64,000 nt of DNA from Tipula vernalis (taxonomy: Eukaryota; Arthropoda; Insecta; Diptera; Tipulidae), in the NCBI GenBank assembly GCA_958295665.1, contig OY282559.1, positions 260,654,245 to 260,718,244 on the forward strand. The letters are read 5' to 3'. The translations under genes and the position numbers were made by a program. The notes under the pieces were generated by a model. The model was not told the origin of the DNA, did no database searches, and saw only the letters and a program-made list of their open reading frames with translations. Below, piece by piece: positions 47,739 to 58,302 of this stretch. The stretch's first letter is position 1. Every line of letters starts with the position of its first letter.

Positions 47739-47972
47739 GTGGCCTTAGTTACCAGTGGTTGCCACGAGGAGGCAGTACGTACACTTGCGAATTGTGAACA
47801 GGTTACCCCTTACACAATTGTACCCATCACGCAGCTGCCTAATGACAAGACCAGAGCAGCTCACGTGATGCGCACCCTACTGGAAGGTTACGGAGCTGAT
47901 AGATTAATCTACTCAACTTTGATCCCCCCTCCAATAGACGCCAAACCACCAACCATTAAACTAAAAAAATAA
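47739..47972 (+). other. Unrecognised open frame
   Basis: The 77-residue frame reads CEQVTPYTIVPITQLPNDKT and HVMRTLLEGYGADRL, a composition that looks like real protein, unlike the AT-rich chance frames nearby. I could not place it in a family. It sits between an I-like retrotransposon tail and a gypsy gag, so it may be an isolated exon, a pseudogene fragment or part of a retroelement. Confidence 0.35.
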
Positions 47973-48106
47973 TAAAGTTTGGTAATACAATTGCATACAG
48001 TGCTTGTGACTTTTTGTGTAAATCAAACAGCGGAAAACATGTCCCCGTATAAAACGTTGAATCTGTGCATCAATATAACCCTCCAGTTTATATATATAAT
48101 GCTATG

Positions 48107-48108
<2 letters not shown>

Positions 48109-48160
<52 letters not shown>
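48109..48160. repeat. (TA)n microsatellite
   Basis: About 25 TA units. It creates artificial Tyr-Ile repeats in two frames, which are not genes. Confidence 0.95.
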
Positions 48161-48162
<2 letters not shown>

Positions 48163-48831
48163 CAGTTCATTACGATTGCTTGGCCCCCTGAACAACGGTA
48201 CACGCACTTTCATCACAACACGTTTTTTTATATCTAATGGAGTCAGATTTAACCTTAAATATGGAGCAACACCACATTACATAAAGCATGTTAATACACC
48301 GTTAAGCGCACTCGCTTCGTACACAACATACCCACCATACAGTGGATTCCGGCATCAATAGCCATAAAGTAGTAACCCCGACGTTCCTACACAATAAATT
48401 CGGATGCGAAGTAATTACAATAACATATCAACCACGAAAATCAGCACGTGGTAATATCGTCAATAATTTAACAACATATCAGCGACATAGTCCAGCACGA
48501 GGTGATATACATTCACGCAATAGTTTCAACTACACACGAGTTTCGAATTGGACGTGCAGCAGCATCAATTCATTTTTGGCGGACGGCACTTTTATCTTAA
48601 AATCGTAAGTAGTCTTCTGTATTTCATACGTTCATTGACATTTTTATATATTCGGCATAAATTTTAAAAGCAACTTTTGGGTTTTTATTTTTATATATAT
48701 TTTTTAAACTAATCGTACTACTACGCTCGGGTATATTAAATTCTCTACGTCAATTCTTGCCGTTTTTTAATCATTTTACGAAATTATAGTTTATACACAC
48801 AATTATACTAAACATTCGTACGCTAAATACA

Positions 48832-49634
48832 ATGTCCGGAAAAAACACACCTCCACTAGCGGAGCCTTGTCTGGGCGTTTCAGCGAGTCCAAATCCTGCG
48901 GATCTCATAGAGAAACTACGCGAAATGCTCGAAACTGCACGTTTGATACAAACGGACGATCCCAAATTACACGACAATGACGCACGTACTAGCGTAATTA
49001 CAAAATTAAAACAGTCTGCTGACACGCATCCTAATCGTGTAGCTTTCAAGCCTCCACAACCCCTCTTTTCACAAAACCCATCAGTGTGGTTCAATATTCT
49101 TGAACAACTTTTTCAAATCGCAAATATTACGACTGAAGGTACAAAATATTCACATGCGGTTAGCGCACTCGACCCGCGACTACACAATACATTCGCGGAT
49201 CTCATATTGCGTGACAAGCTCGACAAACCTTACACTACTTTTCGCAACGAAGTAATTCGTGTCCTTGGCGATTCGAGAAAGGCAAAAATTAACAATATTT
49301 TACATGGTCTTTCGCTCGGCGACAAAAAACCGTCACAACTACTAAGTGAATTTAAACTTAACGCTGGTAGTGATTTCGCCGAGAAAACTATCCAACTACA
49401 CCGCAACAGGTCCAAATGGTACTCACACCTTTTGAAAATGACGTCGACCCAAATACATTGGCTAAACGAGCCGATGCGGTTTACGAAACAATGTCGCACT
49501 TGCGAGTTAACGCAATCGATGGAATTTCTCCACAAGTGCCATCCACAAACACCGCAGCCAATGAAGCGCTGAACATTGAGGGTTTGTTGAACCGTTTTCT
49601 TAACAGCATTATCGGTGAAGTCAAACAGTTCTGA
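48832..49634 (+). pseudogene. Gypsy gag, frameshifted
   Basis: The start ATG at 48832 gives the expected gag N-terminus. Identifiable gag homology leaves this frame near 49385 and continues in the next until the stop at about 49634. The product would be the particle-forming protein. The shift probably comes from a deletion in the LPTQIQ-like region. Confidence 0.7.
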
Positions 49635-50110
49635 TGAATGATCACGTTCACAGGCGTGTTCTAGCCAGCACGGTGCAAGCAGTCGGTCTAGCTCTAGACG
49701 CCGGCTTAACAGCAAATATACAACTTGCTACTATCATTACAAGTTTGGTGATAAGGCTCAAAAATGCATCGACGAATGTACATTTCAGTCTGAAAACAAT
49801 AATGGTAATACAAAATTTTTTAAATGTCATCAAACGTTAGCGACAGTCAATGATGACACCACTTCCAGTCGCCTTATTATATATAAATGTCATCAAACGT
49901 TAGCGACAGTCAATGATGACACCACATCCAGTCGCCTTATTATATTTGATTCTACAATACAAACAAACTTAAGTTTCTAATCGATACCGGCGCGGATTTA
50001 TCAATAGTTCCAGTTAAACATTTTAAACCAGCGAAAGCGACATCTACGTTAAATCTATACGCTGCCAATGGCACGCCGGAGTTAGCGTATGTGACACAAA
50101 ATGTGTACAA
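48832..50110 (+). mobile_element. Ty3/gypsy (Mag-like) retrotransposon remnant: gag to protease
   Basis: The gag begins MSGKNTPPLAEPC and contains PSVWFNILEQLFQIANIT and KINNILHGLSLGDKKPSQLL, typical of insect Mag-like gypsy gags. Around 49390-49415 the frame shifts, and gag continues in the frame of 49416-49634 (LTPFENDVDPNTLAKRADAV). A zinc-knuckle-like segment follows (FGDKAQKCIDECTF), then protease with FLIDTGADLSIVP. A 63-bp segment (49821-49883) is duplicated in tandem (49884-49946). The element stops near 50110 with no RT, RNase H or integrase. LTRs were not identified. Confidence 0.8.
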
Positions 50111-50216
50111 AAATTTTTTAAAAAAAATTTGGTTGAGATATTTTTAAATACATACTTAAAAATGTGGTAGCCAAAAAAGAATCGTTAAAATACATACAAG
50201 TGTGACGATCTTTTAG

Positions 50217-50634
50217 TAAAGATACATGTTAAACCGAAAGTGATCTGACTGAAAACGTCCGAGATAAATTCAACATGTAAACGGTGACTTGACTGAAAGT
50301 TATCTGAAAGTAGTCTGAGTTCGGTCAACTTAAATTTGGTTGGTTGAGTCAGTTTGTATATTGAGTTAAACATGTAAACTTTAGTTTAGTTGAACTGACA
50401 GATTTTTTCATACTGTTAAAAGGGCAAAATGTTTTTATACATTTTCCAAGTAGTTTTTAAATTATTTTAAATAATTTTTTAATAATTTAAATGTAATTTT
50501 AGAAGAAAGTGACATTTGAACTGTCAGCTCAGATCAAATAAAAAAGTCCCATGTAAACACCAACCCAAATTTTCAGTCAGATCACGTTCAGATAAAACTC
50601 AGTCAGATCACTTTCGGTTTAACATGTATCTTTA
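50217..50634. mobile_element. MITE, ends AAAGATACATGTTAAACCG
   Basis: Inverted ends (AAAGATACATGTTAAACCGA at left, its complement TCGGTTTAACATGTATCTTT at right) span about 417 bp. Internal GTCAGATCAC-type motifs recur. Confidence 0.75.
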
Positions 50635-50757
50635 GTATTTTTTGCAACAATTTTTGCATAATTTCTTTAAAATATCAAAACACAAATGATTTCTAACCGT
50701 CAAATTTATTGTACGTTTTCCTCACTCGACGCCATTGTTTATATTATTGTTACCAAT

Positions 50758-50994
50758 ATTCTCGAATTTCACATCCATTTTCCACATGTGGACATCTGTC
50801 AAAATTCAGAAAAATTTAATTTTTTCGATACTAAGAGAATATTTCAGAATGGGTATAAGCATGTGAAAAAATTCCCCATATAGGAAAATGTCCATGCCGC
50901 ATGTGTTTTATATACGAATTACAATTTTCGAACGTTTTTGTGTGAACTTTGACAGATGTCCACATGTGGAAAATGGATATGGAATTCAAGAATA
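50758..50994. mobile_element. MITE, ends ATTCTCGAATTTCACATCC
   Basis: Inverted ends of about 45 bp share CCACATGTGG. The total is 237 bp and there is no coding content. Confidence 0.75.
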
Positions 50995-51423
50995 GGCCCC
51001 CAGATATGGTAATTGTAATGGTAAAATTTATGTCAGGTAGAGTAGCCGGGGTAACAATAAACATGATTTATTTATATTGTTTATACTGCGAGTCGAGTCG
51101 AGTTTAATCCTAGTTTAACTCTCACTATATACGGAGTCGAGTTATTTTCTAACCAAGTCTGGGTGTTTATACTACAGAGTTAAAAATATGCAGAGTTCAA
51201 ATAGGATTGAAACCGAGTTAAAAAAAATGGAGCACAATATCATTTCAGACGATCATTTAGATTGATTATTCTTTTTGTTGATCACCATATATGTAAATTA
51301 AAATTAACTAAAATCTTAATAAATAAGATATTTAAAATAAAACAATGAATTTAATTAAAAAAATTAAAACGAAATTTTTCAAATATATTTTTGTATATCG
51401 CTTTTATTCTCCAGTAATTTATG

Positions 51424-51866
51424 TTAAATTCTTTCGGAAAAAAAAACACCCTGAGGGTAAAAAATTTTACTCGAAGAGTAACAATTTGACATTACAAATT
51501 CTTTCTGGGAAAATAAAGCACTTTATTTTTTGCTCGAGAGCATTTTGCTTTACTCTAGATTTTTTCATAGATTTGCTTTACTCTTTACAAATACATAGAA
51601 ATCTGAAATGTCAAAGTGAATTGGAAACAAAAATAAAACTCCATTTTGATATTTCATTTGTTGTTTATTGAATATTAATGCGCTAAAATTAATTGATTCC
51701 ATCTTTTTGTTATCAAAATAAAAAAAGTTTTACTGATCTGACTGACAGTAAAACATAACCTCACTTTATTTTGCTCTTTTTACACCAACACAACTACAAA
51801 AATATTTTCATATTCTTTAGGAGATAAAAAAGTTACTTTATTTCGAGTAACCCGAAAGAATTTGAC
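51424..51866. mobile_element. MITE, ends AAATTCTTTCGG
   Basis: Inverted AAATTCTTTCGG (51427-51438 and 51852-51863) with adjoining TTACTCGAA-type repeats spans about 440 bp. Confidence 0.5.
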
Positions 51867-52424
51867 ATTAATCTAAAACAAAAATGGCGAATTGGCGCAG
51901 GAATTTTTCTAACTTCAAAAAATTTCCACTATACATACCATATTTCAGTCGTTCTGCGAGCGCTAATGCTAATTTTTGTATGGTATTACAGCTTTATTTT
52001 ATTCCGATAGGTAGTGCTTTCTCTCTATTTCCAATTGAATTCTTATTCGGAATTCCTCGAATTCCTTCTAAATTCACGGAATTCAAAATCGAATTCATCG
52101 TTTAATTTGCCTAATTTACGCTGGGTACGCTACACCACATTTTTTTTAGTTCTATAGGTTGGCTATGTGAAATTTATTATTATTTTGACTATTTATATGA
52201 CTATTAAAAGTATAAAAAAATATTTATTACATACGCTACGAAAAAAATGTATTTCGCGACAAAAAATTGAAAATGCTACCAATCTTTGAAAACCAATCGA
52301 ATTCCAAACATTGAATTGCTTGACTTGTATTTTATTTGACCAAATTTGAATTCCAATTTCAATTCTAATTCCTTGGTCAAATAAAATGCGACTTATAGTG
52401 CATTTTTTAGAGTAGAGTTAAACT

Positions 52425-53645
52425 CATAACATCGGGAGCGACATAGGAAAAATACCATAGTATTGAGTTGAAGTTAGTAGCTGTTGGTTTTGCTCAAAAT
52501 ATTTGTCTATTTTGTACGTCATTTTATTTATTTGTTTATTTTTAATTAGGTCTTTTTATATTATTTTTTATGTTTGGCTAAATTATAGACCTATTTATAA
52601 AATTTTTTTAATAAATTTCTTTATTAAAACTTTCTCCTTTTTCTATACAATTTTTTGCCAAATTTTCGGTTTTTTAAACCATTTTCAAGGCTATGAAAAT
52701 TTAATTAAAAAATAATGCTATACACAATATTTTTCACCAACCGACAAATTTATTTTTCAAAAATAAATTTGTCGGTTGGTGAAAAATATTGTGTATAGCA
52801 TTATTTTTTAATTAAATTTTCATAGCCTTGAAAATGGTTTAAAAAACCGAAAATTTGGCAAAAAATTGTATAGAAAAAGGAGAAAGTTTTAATAAAGAAA
52901 TTTATTAAAAAAATTTTATAAATAGGTCTATAATTTAGTCATTTTATTTGTGATATTTCTCATTACATATTTCAATTTGCATTTGGCTTTGGCTATGTTA
53001 ATACCAAATTTTTTATAGTTTTGTGATTATTGTGAGATTTTGAAAATAATTTTAATTTTTTGTCGGGTTTCTACAACGTTCTTAATTTATTTTCTTGTTT
53101 CTCATTTCAATTTTTAGTTCATTTTACAAGTTTTTCAGTTTTTTATTTTAATATTTTTTGCCTATAAATTTTAAATTTGCCTTTATTAAACTTTTTATTG
53201 GCGTCATTTTAATTTAATTATTTTAACCGGGTTTCATTAATTTTTATTTTTATTAAATTTATTATATTATATTTTTAATTTACCTTAATTAATTTTATTT
53301 TTTTAATATTTTGTAATTTTTAATTTTTATTTGCACAACAAAACACATCAACATCAAATTTTAAATAATAGAAAATCAAATCAAATAAAACGTCAAAAAA
53401 AAGCTATTTAGCGCCTTTTGTACATAAACTATTTCACGCGTTTTGTACTAAGAGCAAAATATTGCTAATAATTTTTTTTGTTTTTTGGTTGGTGACCCTG
53501 CGCTACCCTTTGCTCAAAGTAAGAAATTTTTCAACTCAAGTAAGGAACAAGTAGGAGGAGCTTATGTCATTTAAAGTGATTTGATTGATAAAGAGTTCGT
53601 AAATAAATACTATGGTATTTTTACTATGTCGCTCCCGATGTTATG
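52425..53645. mobile_element. TIR element, 1.22 kb, ends CATAACATCGGGAGCGACAT
   Basis: Terminal inverted repeats of 40 bp (52425-52464 and 53606-53645) differ at one base. The inside is AT-rich and non-coding and contains a perfect palindrome at 52578-52938. I know no named family for these ends. Confidence 0.75.
52578..52938. repeat. Perfect 361-bp palindrome
   Basis: Each arm is 180 bp and the centre is the single base C at 52758 inside TTTTTCAAAAA. I compared both arms base by base and found no mismatch. It lies inside the TIR element at 52425-53645. Confidence 0.93.
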
Positions 53646-53918
53646 AATCAAGCTTTAAAGTCGACTGCACGGGCGAGATTATTTTTCCCAACATTTTCCA
53701 TCCAATGAAATCACTGTATTGACAAAAAAAAAAAAAAATTCCCCTTCAAGATTTCCCCTCACGAGTTAAAATTTATTGAAAAATAATCTTTGGATAAAAA
53801 TAATGCTTTTCGTGCAGCGAGCATTAACTCGACTCTACAAATTATTTAGATCGAGTCGAATTTAACTCGACTCCGTATATAGTGAGAGTTAAACTAGGAT
53901 TAAACTTGACTCGACTCT

Positions 53919-54390
53919 CATACTACGTTTACATTATACGTACCTAATAAGTATGTACTTTTTTGCTATTTAATTATTTTTCCGCTGCAGTTCACACTAG
54001 TATTGCGATTTGTAGTGTGAACGCATACTATAAAAGTTTGTTGTTTTGACAGATAGGCTTCTGTATTCAATTCAGTTTATGTGTTGGGAATTTCTTCTCA
54101 AACTCTATTAGATTTGTCGGCAAATTATTTGATTTACGCCCGAAATTGCAGTTAGAAACAAAAAAACGTAATCAATTTTGGTTTTGATAACAAATATACG
54201 AATGACATTAACATGTAGTTATTAGTTAGGGTTCACATTACAACGTAATATACTAATACTTTTTTGATACATACTTTACCGAAATATCAAAAAAGTATGT
54301 GATAAAATATTTAAATATTTAAATTTGAGTTCACATGACGATACTTTTTTGCTACATACTTTTATTCTACTAATGTAAACGTGGTATCAG
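53919..54390. mobile_element. MITE, ends CATACTACGTTTACATT
   Basis: CATACTACGTTTACATTATA at the left and AATGTAAACGTGGTATCAG at the right form inverted ends around about 470 bp. Confidence 0.6.
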
Positions 54391-54395
54391 TGGTC

Positions 54396-55181
54396 GTGTT
54401 CAGTCGGGCAAAAGTGATAAAAAATATCATGATATTTTTTATTACCCTAACTTCATTTCGTTGTATTTTATGTCATGCCCCACAGAACAACCAAAATGAA
54501 AAAAGTGATTTTACACGTCAAACTTCTGTAGGGCATCTTTATTTGGGCAACATCAAAACCAATTCATCGCGATTTTTTATAAAATAATAAACAATACCCT
54601 TCCTGAATATTATTAAAAACATCACACCACAATAAAAAGCCAAATATTTTGTTTTTAAATATGTATTTATTTTGACAGCTAAAACCAAAAAAAATCTTGT
54701 TTTTTTTGGTGATAAATGAGTGCGTTTTATGGCAAAACGTGATAAAAAATATCATGCTCGTGTTCAGTCGGGCAAAAGTGATAAAAAATATCATGATAAT
54801 TTTTATTACCCTAACTTCATTTCGTTGTATTTTATGTCATGCCCCACAGAACAACCAAAATGAAAAAAGTGATTTTACACGTCAAACTTCTGTAGAGCAT
54901 CTTTATTTGGGCAACATCAAAACCAATTCATCGCGATTTTTTATAAAATAATAAACAATTATTGTATTATAACAACAATTGTATTATACCCTTCCTGAAT
55001 ATTATTAAAAACATCACACCACAATCAAAAGCCAAATATTTTGTTTTCAAATATGTATTTATTTTGACAGCTAAAACCAAAAAAAAACTTGGTTTTTTTT
55101 GGTGATAAATGAGTGCGTTTTATGGCAAAACGTGATAAAAAATATCATGATAAATTTTATCACTTTTGCCCGACTGAACAC
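54396..55181. mobile_element. Two tandem MITE copies, TIR GTGTTCAGTCGGGC
   Basis: Copy 3 starts at 54396 and is cut in its right terminal repeat at about 54757. Copy 4 starts at 54760 and is complete to 55181 (CGACTGAACAC). Their internal sequences are nearly identical apart from a short insertion after 54955, so this is a tandem duplication of one element. Confidence 0.8.
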
Positions 55182-55261
55182 TAGGAATATATACTATATG
55201 TGCTTCACATGTAATTTTAGAAGAGGGCGTAAGCTTCACATTCGTGGTAACTAAAAACATT

Positions 55262-55679
55262 TACTACGTTTCCATGACAGAGTTAGCCCGGTTTAAGAGT
55301 TTCGTTGAGTTAATAACATGGCCGCGCTAATCCATATTGTTTCCATGCAATTATAAATTCTAGTGTAATTTGACATTTCACAATAATTTAAAGTCACTTT
55401 TGGAAATTTTATTTGTATGGTGGAAATTTTTCAATTTAACATTTATTGTGATTTTTATGATTTATAAAGTATTATGGAGAGAAAAGAATACTCGCAATTC
55501 CATTTTGAATTGGTATAATTGTTTTTTTCGCTTTTGACAGATAGAATCCCTTCTAACCCTACTACTTTCGTTGAGCTAAGTTGGATTAAGAAACTTAACG
55601 AAGATCCTAAACTCGACATGTTTCCATGATAAGATAATCCACGTTAATCCCGGTTAACTCCATCATGGAAACGTAGTAA
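55262..55679. mobile_element. MITE, ends TACTACGTTTCCATGACAG
   Basis: The inverted ends TACTACGTTTCCATGA and CATGGAAACGTAGTA span 418 bp. It is related to 46260-46680. The right end directly abuts the MITE at 55681-55856. Confidence 0.7.
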
Positions 55680-55680
55680 T

Positions 55681-55856
55681 TGAGTGCGAGTTTACGACCA
55701 TTTTCTGAAGAAAAATTTTCAGCAGATTCAATATATTTTAAATGGAAAACAAAAGAATTATGTACGGAAGGGGAAATTTGTTTACAAAATAGACTACGTC
55801 GATTGGTTGCCTGTTGAAAATTTTTCTTCAGAAAATGGTGGTAAACTCGCACTTAG
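55681..55856. mobile_element. MITE, TIR GAGTGCGAGTTTACGACC (second copy)
   Basis: It is near-identical to 8366-8538, with the same length and centre. Confidence 0.8.
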
Positions 55857-56435
55857 ACGATGCGTCTGGTGTAAAAAGCACTGAGGCCCTTTCCGAAAGT
55901 TATACTTATTTATTTAGACCTACTTATTTAAATAAGTATGTTGGCGAGGTAACTTAAAATAAGTATGTTCTTACAAAAAAAAATCTTAAACGAAAACCAA
56001 AATATTAAACATTTTTTAAAAAAAAAATTTTTTTGAAGCGGAGTGACGTAAGTGATCTTTTTATAATTAATATTATTTCGTATAATCACAAAACACCAAC
56101 AGTTTTCACTTACTTAAAAATAAAAAAACCAAAATTTTATTTTTGAATTTATTTACTTTTATTTATTTAAAATTACAACTAGTTTCGATCTTGTAAAGAT
56201 CATCTACAGGTAATTTTTTGCAATTAAAAAACTAAAGTAAAAACAACTCTTATATATACAAAAATGTTTGTTTAACAGGTAAAAAAAAAAAAAACAAAAA
56301 AAATATAAAAAGGACTTATATATAAAAATACTAAACAAAATATAAAAGAAATAAAAAAAAAAAAAAAAAAAAAAAAACGGAGGCGGACAAACCCACAAAT
56401 TTAATTAAAAATAAGGGGTATTGCGCTTGTTATGG

Positions 56436-57032
56436 TTAATTTTTAAAAGTTATTTTAAATAAGGGGGAATTAATTTTTGCATCATCTGTGTTCATGAGAT
56501 TTGTGGTGTTGGCGATGTGGTATGACTCGTATGCGTCTAGTTTCCATTTTTGATGTACTGTTTTTATTATTTTTGAAATAGTGGTGTCTATTTTGTGGTT
56601 ATGGTGGAACATATGATATGCAACACTAGATTTATTCCAGTTGGCTTTTTCATGTTCTTTAAGCCTAGTGCTGAAATCTCTCGAAGTCTGGCCGATGTAG
56701 GTGTCCTGGCAATCAGAACATTTAATTTGGTAAATTCCAGACCGTAAATCTTGTGTTACATTATCTTTAAAGTTGTTTAAATCCTTTTTGATGGTTGTTG
56801 ATGGACGGGTGACAAGTTCTATGTTGTGTTTGTGGAAGACGCGCTGAAGTTTATTGGTGATATCCGGAAAGTATGGAACGCTGACTCTAGTAGTATTCAC
56901 CGTTTCCATGGCTGGTTGTAATGTGGTGAGTGATGATTTGATGTGCTTGGCTTTGTGCTTGTTGATAATGTTATCAGCAAATTGAGTAGAATACCCATTG
57001 GCTACGGCCGCGTTCTGAATAAATTTAACCTC
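56436..57032 (-). CDS. Penelope GIY-YIG endonuclease fragment (left arm)
   Basis: Penelope-like elements join a reverse transcriptase to a GIY-YIG endonuclease used for integration. The visible frame reads from the dimer centre (EEVKFIQNAAVANGYS) through GIYQIKCSDC and TYIGQTSRDFSTRLKEH to the stop at 56436. The conserved Gly-Ile-Tyr and Tyr-Ile-Gly, the catalytic Arg and the CxxC of the endonuclease zinc module are present. The RT domain is missing. Confidence 0.85.
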   Translation of the reverse strand, partial: EVKFIQNAAVANGYSTQFADNIINKHKAKHIKSSLTTLQPAMETVNTTRVSVPYFPDITNKLQRVFHKHNIELVTRPSTTIKKDLNNFKDNVTQDLRSGIYQIKCSDCQDTYIGQTSRDFSTRLKEHEKANWNKSSVAYHMFHHNHKIDTTISKIIKTVHQKWKLDAYESYHIANTTNLMNTDDAKINSPLFKITFKN

Positions 57033-57045
57033 GGAATTTGATGAG

Positions 57046-57642
57046 GAGGTTAAATTTATTCAGAACGCGGCCGTAGCCAATGGGTATTCTACTCAATTTG
57101 CTGATAACATTATCAACAAGCACAAAGCCAAGCACATCAAATCATCACTCACCACATTACAGCCAGCCATGGAAACGGTGAATACTACTAGAGTCAGCGT
57201 TCCATACTTTCCGGATATCACCAATAAACTTCAGCGCGTCTTCCACAAACACAACATAGAACTTGTCACCCGTCCATCAACAACCATCAAAAAGGATTTA
57301 AACAACTTTAAAGATAATGTAACACAAGATTTACGGTCTGGAATTTACCAAATTAAATGTTCTGATTGCCAGGACACCTACATCGGCCAGACTTCGAGAG
57401 ATTTCAGCACTAGGCTTAAAGAACATGAAAAAGCCAACTGGAATAAGTCTAGTGTTGCATATCATATGTTCCACCATAACCACAAAATAGACACCACTAT
57501 TTCAAAAATAATAAAAACAGTACATCAAAAATGGAAACTAGACGCATACGAGTCATACCACATCGCCAACACCACAAATCTCATGAACACAGATGATGCA
57601 AAAATTAATTCCCCCTTATTTAAAATAACTTTTAAAAATTAA
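57046..57642 (+). CDS. Penelope GIY-YIG endonuclease fragment (right arm)
   Basis: This is the identical protein to the left arm on the opposite strand, ending at 57642. An ATG at 57169 opens a 157-residue stretch holding the whole GIY-YIG domain, but the natural protein began upstream in the lost RT part. Confidence 0.85.
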   Translation, partial: EVKFIQNAAVANGYSTQFADNIINKHKAKHIKSSLTTLQPAMETVNTTRVSVPYFPDITNKLQRVFHKHNIELVTRPSTTIKKDLNNFKDNVTQDLRSGIYQIKCSDCQDTYIGQTSRDFSTRLKEHEKANWNKSSVAYHMFHHNHKIDTTISKIIKTVHQKWKLDAYESYHIANTTNLMNTDDAKINSPLFKITFKN

Positions 57643-57866
57643 CCATAACAAGCGCAATACCCCTTATTTTTAATTAAATTTGTGGGTTTGTCCGCCTCCG
57701 TTTTTTTTTTTTTTTTTTTTTTATTTCTTTTATATTTTGTTTAGTATTTTTATATATAAGTCCTTTTTATATTTTTTTTGTTTTTTTTTTTTTTTACCTG
57801 TTAAACAAACATTTTTGTATATATAAGAGTTGTTTTTACTTTAGTTTTTTAATTGCAAAAAATTAC

Positions 57867-57900
57867 CTGTAGATGATCTTTACAAGATCGAAACTAGTTG
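57867..57900 (+). ncRNA. Hammerhead-ribozyme-like motif in Penelope 3' region
   Basis: The sequence reads CTGTAGATGA, a hairpin TCTT-TAC-AAGA and TCGAAAC. GATGA and GAAA around a short stem recall the hammerhead core (CUGAUGA ... GAAA), which is known from Penelope-like elements. The first core strand departs from consensus, so activity is doubtful. A mirror copy lies at 56176-56209 on the minus strand. Confidence 0.35.
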
Positions 57901-58302
57901 TAATTTTAAATAAATAAAAGTAAATAAATTCAAAAATAAAATTTTGGTTTTTTTATTTTTAAGTAAGTGAAAACTGTTGGTGTTTTGTGATTATACGAAA
58001 TAATATTAATTATGAAAACCAAAATTCTGTTAATTTCATTGCATACATATTGTGATATTATGTAGTAATTAAGTTTTATAAAAAATTTAATTAAAAAAAT
58101 TAGTTTATAGTTACAAAATAGTCAAAATAAAAAATAAGGATGTATGTATGTGAAAACAAGGGCCTTAGTTTTTGGATTTACCAAGCGAGTACTACAATTT
58201 TCGCTTCTGTTTATTCATATTCTGTGGTAAAACTAAAAAAATATTTTGTTCCAACCCTATTCCGAAAAACCATTATTTTTATAATAAGAAAACAAAACAA
58301 AC

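Larger units (their letters stand above)
51090..53917. repeat. 54-bp inverted repeats bracketing 2.8 kb
   Basis: GAGTCGAGTCGAGTTTAATC... at 51090-51143 is inverted at 53864-53917 with one mismatch. Between them lie a nested TIR element with a palindrome and another MITE. It is probably a nonautonomous element enlarged by later insertions, or two related elements in opposite orientation. Confidence 0.6.
56063..58013. mobile_element. Penelope-like element, head-to-head inverted dimer
   Basis: Two arms of about 970 bp (56063-57032 and 57046-58013) are reverse complements differing only in poly-A/T lengths, separated by 13 bp. Each holds the same 5'-truncated Penelope ORF end encoding the GIY-YIG endonuclease, plus the 3' UTR. 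The truncation point is identical in both, so the second arm was copied from the first rather than inserted separately. Confidence 0.9.

Noticed and set aside
48065..48361. Frame with Tyr-Ile repeats
   Set aside because: It is produced by the (TA)n microsatellite.
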